NCBI RefSeq assembly: GCF_000416985.1 | Contig: NZ_ATDL01000015.1 | Location: forward strand, 124,001-188,000 | Length of the DNA: 64,000 nucleotides | From: Sphingobacterium paucimobilis HER1398 | Lineage (GTDB): Bacteria; Bacteroidota; Bacteroidia; Sphingobacteriales; Sphingobacteriaceae | Direction: 5' to 3' | Part shown: positions 17,809 through 25,164 of the stretch, one piece after another | Layout: each line of letters starts with the position of its first letter | How positions within the stretch are numbered: the stretch's first letter is position 1 | Position numbers and translations under genes: made by a program | The notes under the pieces: model-generated | Told to the model about the DNA's origin: nothing | Database searches by the model: none | What the model saw: the letters and a program-made list of their open reading frames with translations, nothing else

Positions 17809-20800
17809 TTAAAAATTAGCCTTGAAACCGATAGACCAGCTTTGAGGCACTGGAGGACTGGAAATGCTATTGGGATCTATTTCTTGTTTATTGGCCCGCC
17901 ATAATACAGCTACATTGTTAAAGTAGCCGTAGAGCTGCATCCTTGCCACTGTATTCGCAATGGCGCGTTTGAGAGCAAAATCATAAGTAAGCTGTATATC
18001 CTGCAGTCGAATATGATCGCCTCGCTCTACCAATATCTCCGCATTATTGAAAAAAGCGGAACGGTTTGCATTCATAGGATACATCAGTGCTGGTATATAA
18101 GTCGACAGCTCATCACCTGGTTGCTGCCACCTGTCCGAATATCCCTCTTGTGCAAAACCATAGGAACTACCATTGAATACATTTCTTCTTCGGAAATGAT
18201 AATCCATTTTGTAAGTTATATTGAAGGAAAGATTAATAGATTTCCACTGAAAATCGTTACGCCAACTTCCAAAATAGCGGGGACTCCCCGAGCCATGATA
18301 TTTTATTCGGGATGGATCTACCTGATTCAATATCGCGGTATAATTGGACGATGGCTGATCATTGAATACCCCAATCGGCAAGCCTTGATTATCCAAACCC
18401 TGCCAAGGAAAACTAAAAATTGAATTCTGCGGATAACCTACAAGAGGGTTAGACCAATTGGATTCGACAATGGTACGGTTAGAGCCTTTTGCAGCATCAT
18501 ATCTTACGATTTCGTCCTTAATCCAATTGAACAACCAATGTGAAGTCCAGCTAAAATCTCTGTATTGAATATTTCGCGAAGTAATATCTACATCAACACC
18601 ATTGGTCTTGACCTGAGCCGAATTGCCTCTATATTTGGACAGTCCAACCTGTGGAGCTATAGGACTGTCGCCTATGAGATCAATCCCTTTATGATAATAG
18701 TAGTCCAGGCTACCGCGAACCCGATCATTCCACAGTCCGAACACCATACCGACATTCATCTTCTTGATCTTTTCCCATCGAAGGGATGGATTGGGAGGAT
18801 TCAGAATTTCGGTGTAGTAGGTACCCCACTCATTGATGCCGTTGCTACTGCTACGCCCTATGGTAGAGGTGAGCAGTGCTGAAACCGATCGGTCTACATT
18901 ACCTGTATAACCAAAGGTCGCCTTGACCTGCATTCTATTCATCCACCCTATATCAAAGAAGGATTCGTTGTGCAGGTTCCATAACAAACCTGTAGACCAC
19001 AATGGCACACCTTTTTGGTTGGAACTCACACCGAATAGATTAGACGCATCTTTTCTTGCACTAGCTGTCCATACATAACGCTCCTGATAAGTGATGGAAG
19101 CATTGCTAAAGTAAGAACGATAACGGTCCACGCCCCCACCTTGACCAGCACCAGTGGGCAACCTACTGGACGAAGAAGAGTTATAGTACAATGGAAATGC
19201 ATCTATAAAGTTCATCATTGTATTGGCATTGGTGCCCGTCTCCGGATTATAGCCATAATACCTATAGCTGTTGTATCCATTCTTCCTTTCATTGATTTCA
19301 AGGCCTGTCAAGACATTGATCTGAAAACCATCAAACAGCCGTTTGGCATAGTTTGCCTGCAGTCTACCATAGTTTTCGATATTAAAATTTTCAGTCCTGT
19401 CCAAAATGCCCCCCATAGGAACCGGATACTTTATAATTCCTGTGGTGGGATTGTACTGGGTATAACTATTGATCAAGTGTCTCGCATAAAAGGAATTGGC
19501 CTCTGCCAATACCTCCCGTTCGGCTTGCTGATCGGCATACTGGTAACGCGCCACGATGCTCAACTCGGCTGTTGGCCTATAAGTAAGCGCCAGATTCGTA
19601 CGCAACATCTTGGTCGCTGCCGCTGTACGGTGTAGATTTAACTCCTCCAATGGGCGGTATTTCCAATCCATCAACAAACCTTTACCAACAGAATCGACAT
19701 AATCTGCCCTAAGTACACCCGATGAAACTGCTAAAGATTTTCCGTCAACATCCAAAATCTGATCATAGGGTGACAGCGGGTTGTAGGTATTACCTGATCC
19801 CTTATCATCAGCCTGTGTGTATGACAGTCCCAGTGAAAGTTCCAACTTATTCTGCCAATAGTTGTTAGCCCAGTTACTATTCAAAGTTTTTCTATTTGAA
19901 GCATTAGGCCTAGACATAGCAATATTATTGTCATAGCCAGCGGACAGATAGAAGTTAGATTGTTCATTTCCCCCTTGTACACTTAATGCGTACTGTTGGT
20001 TCACTCCTGTACGATATAGACGATCCTTGATATCACTGCGTACTTGGTTTCTCCTCAGCTGCCCGAGTTGCATCTCGGCCTGATCTGCTGAAATGGCTTC
20101 CAGCTTACGTTTCTGAAAAATATCAACTGCCTGCGGGATATAACTGTACTCGTTGCGCAGGCTTGCGGCATAGTATCCTTTTTCAAACAGAAATTCCTGC
20201 ATATCAATATATTCACTCGATGACAGTTGTGGTCGATAAAATAGATTGGGTCTATCTGTGATTGTGACATTACTGTTGAGATCTACTTTGGTCCGTTGAC
20301 TACCACGACCGGACTTAGTCTGTATTACGATGACACCATTACCTGATTTAGCTCCCCATATCGATGCAGCGGCCGCATCCTTAAGTATGGTGATAGACTC
20401 GACATCATTTGGATTCAATGTGTTGATGTCTCCCTGAAAAGGAAAGTTGTCGACCACTATCAATGGATTTGGGTCGGCAAACAGTGTAGAGCGGCCTCTT
20501 ATATTGGCAAAAGCCTGATTGTTTCCCACCTGGTTTTTATCAAACAACACGCCGCTACTGACACCATCGAGACGCTCCAGTAAATTGGTCGAGACTCTCC
20601 TACTTAATAGCTTATTATCAACCTGTACGAAGCTTCCCGTAGCTCGTTCTTTGGATATATTCTGATATCCAGTGGATACCACTTCCACTTCTTCGATCTG
20701 CTTTTCATTGGCCTGTAGGGCGATATTCAATAATGTAGCTGTATTCTCATAGGCAACCCGTTGCTCCTTATATCCGATATGTTTTGTTAGTAATACTCCT

Positions 20801-21162
20801 TTAGGCTTATCCACACTGATGGTAAACCTTCCCTCCCTATCTGTAAGCGTGTGTTTCTTATCCACGGTTACAGAAGCTCCTTCGATCGGCTTCCCATCCG
20901 AAGTCGAGAAGACCGTACCTCTCAATAAAAGCTGTCTTAGGCCATTGGCCTCCTGCCCGAAGACAGGAGAAACCAAAAGGCCAGTAAACAACACACAAAA
21001 AATTATTAATATACGCGACACGTCATTGCGCTGTGTCCCGCTTGTCCCGAAAATCGGGAATTTACTTCGGGAAGCGAAGTGAAGCAATCTATTTTGTTTT
21101 ATCAGGCAAGTACAGCCCTGCCCAAAGGGCAGTCCTCTCCCAGCCTTTAAAAGAATGTTCAT
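17809..21162 (-). CDS. SusC/RagA-like TonB-dependent receptor without STN (pair 2)
   Basis: About 1117 aa from the ATG at 21160-21162. A TTG seven codons upstream is also in frame, and a GTG at 21019-21021 would place the start directly at a normal signal peptide (SRILIIFCVLFTGLL ending VFGQ). After the signal comes a regulatory-like domain (LLRGTVFSTSDGKPIEGASV), then a plug with VVSTGYQNISKERATGSF and ILKDAAAASIWGAKSGNGV, and the barrel. The STN domain is missing, matching the absence of a FecR gene. The about 47 residues before the signal run through sequence resembling a REP-like element (see findings), so the true start is uncertain. Confidence 0.92.
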   Translation of the reverse strand: MNILLKAGRGLPFGQGCTCLIKQNRLLHFASRSKFPIFGTSGTQRNDVSRILIIFCVLFTGLLVSPVFGQEANGLRQLLLRGTVFSTSDGKPIEGASVTVDKKHTLTDREGRFTISVDKPKGVLLTKHIGYKEQRVAYENTATLLNIALQANEKQIEEVEVVSTGYQNISKERATGSFVQVDNKLLSRRVSTNLLERLDGVSSGVLFDKNQVGNNQAFANIRGRSTLFADPNPLIVVDNFPFQGDINTLNPNDVESITILKDAAAASIWGAKSGNGVIVIQTKSGRGSQRTKVDLNSNVTITDRPNLFYRPQLSSSEYIDMQEFLFEKGYYAASLRNEYSYIPQAVDIFQKRKLEAISADQAEMQLGQLRRNQVRSDIKDRLYRTGVNQQYALSVQGGNEQSNFYLSAGYDNNIAMSRPNASNRKTLNSNWANNYWQNKLELSLGLSYTQADDKGSGNTYNPLSPYDQILDVDGKSLAVSSGVLRADYVDSVGKGLLMDWKYRPLEELNLHRTAAATKMLRTNLALTYRPTAELSIVARYQYADQQAEREVLAEANSFYARHLINSYTQYNPTTGIIKYPVPMGGILDRTENFNIENYGRLQANYAKRLFDGFQINVLTGLEINERKNGYNSYRYYGYNPETGTNANTMMNFIDAFPLYYNSSSSSRLPTGAGQGGGVDRYRSYFSNASITYQERYVWTASARKDASNLFGVSSNQKGVPLWSTGLLWNLHNESFFDIGWMNRMQVKATFGYTGNVDRSVSALLTSTIGRSSSNGINEWGTYYTEILNPPNPSLRWEKIKKMNVGMVFGLWNDRVRGSLDYYYHKGIDLIGDSPIAPQVGLSKYRGNSAQVKTNGVDVDITSRNIQYRDFSWTSHWLFNWIKDEIVRYDAAKGSNRTIVESNWSNPLVGYPQNSIFSFPWQGLDNQGLPIGVFNDQPSSNYTAILNQVDPSRIKYHGSGSPRYFGSWRNDFQWKSINLSFNITYKMDYHFRRRNVFNGSSYGFAQEGYSDRWQQPGDELSTYIPALMYPMNANRSAFFNNAEILVERGDHIRLQDIQLTYDFALKRAIANTVARMQLYGYFNNVAVLWRANKQEIDPNSISSPPVPQSWSIGFKANF

Positions 21163-21177
21163 TTTTTTAAGGGTACT

Positions 21178-21281
21178 ATGCAATGATTAGTACATTGCAG
21201 ATTCAAAAATCAGTTTGATTTTTGAATGCCACCTATCGAGGTCATAATTGGTTTTAAACGTTAGCTGCGTGGCATTTCAAA
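21178..21281. repeat. Cluster of nested inverted repeats upstream of SusC2
   Basis: Three inverted repeats lie together. TGCAATG/CATTGCA (21179-21185 and 21193-21199); a perfect 12-bp repeat ATTCAAAAATCA/TGATTTTTGAAT (21201-21212 and 21216-21227) with a 3-nt loop; and TTTGAATGCCAC (21221-21232) matched by GTGGCATTTCAAA (21269-21281, one extra T). The second and third overlap, so the structures exclude each other. They fall in the presumed 5' leader of the SusC2 operon and could regulate it, or be remnants of a mobile element. Confidence 0.55.
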
Positions 21282-21290
21282 AAAAGAATA

Positions 21291-21441
21291 CAAGTACCAG
21301 CCTTCACATTGTAATAAAAATACAATATGACATACAAACAAATTTGTACCAGTAGAAAGTAATATCTATCTTTAATGTGTCAGATTAAATAATTGATATC
21401 AGTCTACTGTACTTTCTTCGTATTGTACTGTGGCTGGTATT
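21291..21441. repeat. Imperfect palindrome, possibly MITE-like
   Basis: The ends contain TACCAGCC (21295-21302) and GGCTGGTA (21432-21439), with a second internal pair AGAAAGTA/TACTTTCT and a small hairpin ATTGTA/TACAAT. No coding sequence is present. The nested symmetry resembles a miniature inverted-repeat element, but target-site duplications are not obvious. Confidence 0.3.
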
Positions 21442-21480
21442 CAGAAATAGGGTGCTCTCTTAAGAGCAGTCTCCTTTCAT

Positions 21481-21540
21481 TTTTGTCGTCATCCCGAAAT
21501 CGGGACGAGCAACCGACCGAAGCGGAGGAATCTGTGAGTT
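21481..21540. repeat. REP-like extragenic repeat
   Basis: The stretch GTCATCCCGAAATCGGGAC followed by GAGCAACCGACCGAAGCGG and AGGAATCTGTGAGTT has the form of the dispersed intergenic repeats common in Bacteroidota. It contains a CCCGA/TCGGG hairpin. A related GTCCCGAAAATCGGGA element lies within the 5' end of SusC2 near 21040-21062. A 6-bp hairpin TGCTCT/AGAGCA lies just upstream. Confidence 0.55.
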
Positions 21541-21760
21541 AAATGCAGAGTACTGTAAGAAACTCCCCCTCTTTTCTGTAGACCTAAATATCAACCTTAC
21601 TCTGGCGGAGCGATAATATTTTTTTGAAATAGTGAATGGAAAAACCGGTGACAGCGATCCTGGATCGGGTCTGAGTGGTTCTTTTTGGTCGTTTCTAATC
21701 GTCTCATAATCATTTAATGTTTATAAAAACGATGACGCTCAATAGCTTAAAGAAAGGCAA

Positions 21761-21930
21761 ATTGGTATAAAAACCAATAGGGCGAACTTCTGAGCTTAAT
21801 GGTTGAGGGAAACCGGCAAAGGAACCCCAGCAGTATAATCTTCACGAGATTTTTCTGCGTTGACCTCCAAAAAACTGCACGAAGCCCGCCCTATTGGCTA
21901 TAACTTATCTGTAAAGATAGAAATAATCCA
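21761..21930. ncRNA. Candidate structured RNA, core 21774-21897
   Basis: A perfect 11-bp repeat CCAATAGGGCG (21774-21784) and CGCCCTATTGG (21887-21897) closes a 124-nt region. Inside, GCAG/CTGC with AATCT/AGATT forms an apical hairpin, and TTGAGG can pair with CCTCC. The closing arm has competitors on both sides: an upstream ATTGGT that pairs with ACCAAT, and a downstream CCAATAG near 21930 that pairs with CTATTGG. No open reading frame covers the region. It does not show the hallmarks of tmRNA, RNase P RNA or SRP RNA. The strand and function are unknown. Confidence 0.45.
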
Positions 21931-22101
21931 ATAGATAATGGCGAACTCGCAGTCTTCTCGCTGGTCAAATTTTGCCGGTTTTCTCATACGAGAGACATCG
22001 TTAAGGTAGAGAGTTTTGCTCTCCCCTTATTTGTCGCTTTTCAATTAACTAAATCAAAGGTAAACAAATAAATACAAAATATAAAAATATTTTCAATAAA
22101 T

Positions 22102-22671
22102 ATGAGTCCAAAAAGTGTCATTGAGGAGTTCGTAATAGCGCTGGAGTACTATATGGATTTCTATGGTCTTTATGAATTAGACATAAAAAAATTACTGCAC
22201 GCTACTACAAATATTGTCGAAAATATCAAAGAGGGGAAAAATGGTCCAACAATAACTAAAGCTGAATCTATATCCCAAATCTTCGGAATAAGATATTATC
22301 AGTTCGTTAATCCGGATTTTTTCCCACTCGACAAGGCACAACTCCCTCAGGCAACGATTACAGCAATAAACGAAAGAACAGAAAGTGGCCCACCAGAATC
22401 TAAAGGAAAATACAATAAACTCGAATTAAATAAGGCTGTACTTGACGCTTTGAAAAAATTTAAAAGAAAAAAGGAATTTCTTGCCAAAGACGTTTTCGAT
22501 GCGCTCTCAGATGATCTTAAAGAGAAATTAATATCTCCTACCCGAGTAACTGGTCTTTTCTCAAATGAACTGAAAAGGAATGTCGAAAAGACTGGAAATA
22601 CTCTAGAAAGATCAGGACCAGGTAGAAAACAAGAATATTACAAATTAATATCATTAGAGTTTAAGGAGTGA
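22102..22671 (+). CDS. Predicted DNA-binding regulator, 189 aa
   Basis: I do not recognise a named family. Residues 1-75 are helical and resemble an XRE-type helix-turn-helix region (DIKKLLHATTNIVENIKEG, then KAESISQIFGIRYYQF). A polar linker follows (about 85-105). Residues 106-187 look like a winged helix (LNKAVLDALKKFKRKKEFLAKDVFDAL, then a GRKQEYYKLI beta hairpin). It precedes a five-gene nuclease/ATPase operon by 181 bp on the same strand and in similarly A/T-rich DNA. The best guess is a regulator of that operon (inference). Confidence 0.65.
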   Translation: MSPKSVIEEFVIALEYYMDFYGLYELDIKKLLHATTNIVENIKEGKNGPTITKAESISQIFGIRYYQFVNPDFFPLDKAQLPQATITAINERTESGPPESKGKYNKLELNKAVLDALKKFKRKKEFLAKDVFDALSDDLKEKLISPTRVTGLFSNELKRNVEKTGNTLERSGPGRKQEYYKLISLEFKE

Positions 22672-22852
22672 GTTAAAAGTAAAAGAAAAAATCAATCTAT
22701 TGAATTGAACAAAAGTATCCTCTATCCTTTTGTTGAGGATGCTAAATATAACAAGCTACAGTACACAAGGTGATTCAAGGAATTAAGGTCAATATATCTA
22801 AACTTAATTAACGAAACCTGTTATACTAACCTGATTTTAAAAGCCATATATA
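22672..22852 (+). other. Gap between regulator and methyltransferase genes
   Basis: 181 bp with no complete gene. The regulator's reading frame continues open for about 33 codons after its TGA before the next TGA, encoding an unremarkable charged peptide that includes YPFVEDAKYNKLQYTR. A hairpin ATCCTC/GAGGAT lies near 22709-22741. A promoter or attenuator for the methyltransferase operon could lie here, but none is convincing. Confidence 0.35.
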
Positions 22853-23980
22853 GTGCGTAAAAAAATAGATACAAACAATAAACTTGATCCAAAAATACGA
22901 TTAAATACGATTTGCCCGTATTTTACGATGTTTCCACTGTCTTTTCCATATCGGGTATTACAAAGCTCAAAAAAGTCAGATATTATCTACGATCCATTTT
23001 GTGGTAGAGGTACCACTAATTTTGCTGCTCGAATATTGGGACTGAGCTCTTATGGCGTTGATAGTAATCCGATAGCTCATGCGGTTGCACAATCAAAATT
23101 ACAGTATGTAGATCAAAATCATATATATTCAAGATGTGTTGATATTATTAATGAATATGACGCTATAGATATTCCACAAGGAGATTTTTGGGAATTGGCT
23201 TATCACCCTAATACCCTTATTAGCATATGTCAACTGCGGAATTACTTTATTAATAAAGAATTATTGGATGATATCGACATTTCACTAAGAGCTTTAATTC
23301 TAGGTATTTTACATGGCCCCCGAATGAAGACTCAACCTTCATATTTATCTAATCAAATGCCACGTACATTTTCTACCAAACCAAATTACTCTATTCAATA
23401 TTGGAGAAAAAACCTACTCTCCCCTACAGAAGTCAATTTATTAGATCTCGTTGAAAGACGATCCAAATATATATTTAACGAACATCAAGTAAAGAAAGTT
23501 GATGGTGCTATCCTATTAGGAGACAGTAGATCGCTAACAAATACATTTGAAAATAAAATAACCAGAGTAATCACTTCTCCTCCATACTATGGTATGTCAA
23601 CATATGAACAGGATCAATGGTTAAGAAATTGGTTTTTAGGAGGAAACGACCAGGTAGACTATACAAATCGTGCGCAACTAAAACATGGTTCTGAATCAGT
23701 CTTTGTGAACGACTTGGCTAAAGTTTGGGCCAATACTGCACATAGATGTACACCAGATGCTAAATTAACAATTCGTTTTGGAGCATTACCAAGTAAATCA
23801 AAAAAGACTCCTCGTGAATTAATAAAAGAATCTTTAACATTAGCAGATTGTGGTTGGGAAATAAGCACTATACGGTCTGCAGGAGAACCGAAATCAGCCA
23901 ATCGACAGGCAAATCAGTTTAAGGGAACTACTGGTAATTATGTAGAAGAAATAGATGTATACGCCACTTTAAATACATAA
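22853..23980 (+). CDS. DNA methyltransferase (N4/N6 amino class), 375 aa
   Basis: An SAM-dependent DNA methyltransferase. Motif I is DPFCGRGTT (47-55), with YGVDSNP at 67-73 as the next strand (motif II), and the catalytic motif IV is TSPPYYG (241-247). SPPY is the form used by amino-methyltransferases, often N4-cytosine. About 185 residues between motifs I and IV leave room for a target-recognition region. The start is a GTG, since an in-frame TAA lies 5 codons upstream and the next Met (codon 26) would cut into the N-terminal CPYFTMFP segment. It is the first gene of a tightly packed operon, 2 bp from the NurA-like gene. The methyl mark probably protects host DNA from the linked nucleases (inference). 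Confidence 0.85.
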   Translation: MRKKIDTNNKLDPKIRLNTICPYFTMFPLSFPYRVLQSSKKSDIIYDPFCGRGTTNFAARILGLSSYGVDSNPIAHAVAQSKLQYVDQNHIYSRCVDIINEYDAIDIPQGDFWELAYHPNTLISICQLRNYFINKELLDDIDISLRALILGILHGPRMKTQPSYLSNQMPRTFSTKPNYSIQYWRKNLLSPTEVNLLDLVERRSKYIFNEHQVKKVDGAILLGDSRSLTNTFENKITRVITSPPYYGMSTYEQDQWLRNWFLGGNDQVDYTNRAQLKHGSESVFVNDLAKVWANTAHRCTPDAKLTIRFGALPSKSKKTPRELIKESLTLADCGWEISTIRSAGEPKSANRQANQFKGTTGNYVEEIDVYATLNT

Positions 23981-23982
23981 AC

Positions 23983-25164
23983 ATGTTTGATCCTGAAGAA
24001 ATCCCCCAAATCAAGCAGGCTATCAAAGAATGCGCGATAGTTGATAAAAATCTATTGGAAGATCTCCGCGCGGAAGCAAATGAAATGCGATCAAACGTAC
24101 GCGTAATTAAGCCCCGAACCATAACCACATTTTCTTTAGTCGCAACTGATGGAACCAACAACAAACTCATTTATAATCCATTTTACTTCCAAATAATCAG
24201 AGTTGTAGATTCATATGGAAATAACCTATGTTTAGATGTCATTACCCCCACAACAGATACAGATATATTAAGCCAAAGACAATTTGATGATTTAGGAAAC
24301 CCTCAAACCTTGTTAGGTATACTAATGAAAGATCTAGGGTGTAAGACTTTAAATGATTTAAGTCCTATGATTCCTTCGGGGAAAAAAATGAGAGAAAATT
24401 CAACAGAAGTTTCCAAATCATGGGTGTTGACATACAGAGATTTATGTGAATGGGCAGTGTTATATAACAAAATTTGTTATGAAGGCTTCGCAAGCAATAC
24501 TGTAATTGTAAAAGACGGACTTTTAAGGAGTAAAATATTCAAATACGATGCAGCTAATAAACGTCCTCTTTTTGTGGAAATGATGAAAAATATTAATACT
24601 GCAATCGAAAATGCATACAAACAAAAAAAAATTAAAATTTTCTTTGTTGGTTTAGCAAAGCATAGTCAGGTATTATCCAGATATTCATTAGCAATGCAAA
24701 TAGAAAATATTTTCCCAACAGGAGAACCGAGATATGCTAAAGTTCCGGAAGAGATGGAAAGAAATTCGTATGTATGGAAAGAATACATGAAACGTGTTGA
24801 TGGAGAAGAAGAGGAAGTGGATAGAGAAGTAAATAAATATTCCATGGGAGAACTATATTTAGTTCGGTTTGGAAAGAAAAGCGGTGATCCAGTTTGGGCA
24901 ATAGACCTTTTAAATTCTCAATCATCTACTGATGCCGAAATATTTGGATATCTATACATGGATACATTAGATGGATTCCCAACACCTCATTATCCGGCTT
25001 GTCTACAAAAAGCTTTGGAGAATGCACAAGTAGTAGATTTTGATCTGGACATCCTTCAGGATGAGGTAGCACAGGCTGTCAAAAACATATTACCAGATGA
25101 TAAAAAAGATATAATTGATTACCAAGCTTTAGGTAACTCTTCAATAATGAATAGACAATCATGA
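23983..25164 (+). CDS. nurA: NurA-like nuclease, 393 aa
   Basis: The protein has the scattered motifs of NurA 5'-3' nucleases: an acidic ATDGTN (Asp56), VIVKDGLLRS (Asp178), a FFVGLAKHSQVLSRY segment (Lys226, Ser228), Asp308 in VWAIDLL, and a C-terminal PTPHYPACLQKALENA (His336). NurA pairs with the hexameric translocase HerA to resect DNA ends in archaea; in bacteria NurA-HerA pairs are often found in defence loci. The HerA-like gene overlaps its stop by 4 bp (ATGA), which supports a complex. The gene symbol is given by family resemblance and recognition is by motif, not alignment. Confidence 0.78.
   Translation: MFDPEEIPQIKQAIKECAIVDKNLLEDLRAEANEMRSNVRVIKPRTITTFSLVATDGTNNKLIYNPFYFQIIRVVDSYGNNLCLDVITPTTDTDILSQRQFDDLGNPQTLLGILMKDLGCKTLNDLSPMIPSGKKMRENSTEVSKSWVLTYRDLCEWAVLYNKICYEGFASNTVIVKDGLLRSKIFKYDAANKRPLFVEMMKNINTAIENAYKQKKIKIFFVGLAKHSQVLSRYSLAMQIENIFPTGEPRYAKVPEEMERNSYVWKEYMKRVDGEEEEVDREVNKYSMGELYLVRFGKKSGDPVWAIDLLNSQSSTDAEIFGYLYMDTLDGFPTPHYPACLQKALENAQVVDFDLDILQDEVAQAVKNILPDDKKDIIDYQALGNSSIMNRQS

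Noticed and set aside
21774..21897. tmRNA, RNase P RNA or SRP RNA
   Set aside because: None of the conserved cores of these RNAs (tRNA-like ends, tag reading frame, P4 region, SRP tetraloop motif) is visible.
22672..22770. A small gene after the regulator
   Set aside because: The 33-codon open stretch has only non-ATG starts and no recognisable motif; read-through of the regulator stop is not supported.
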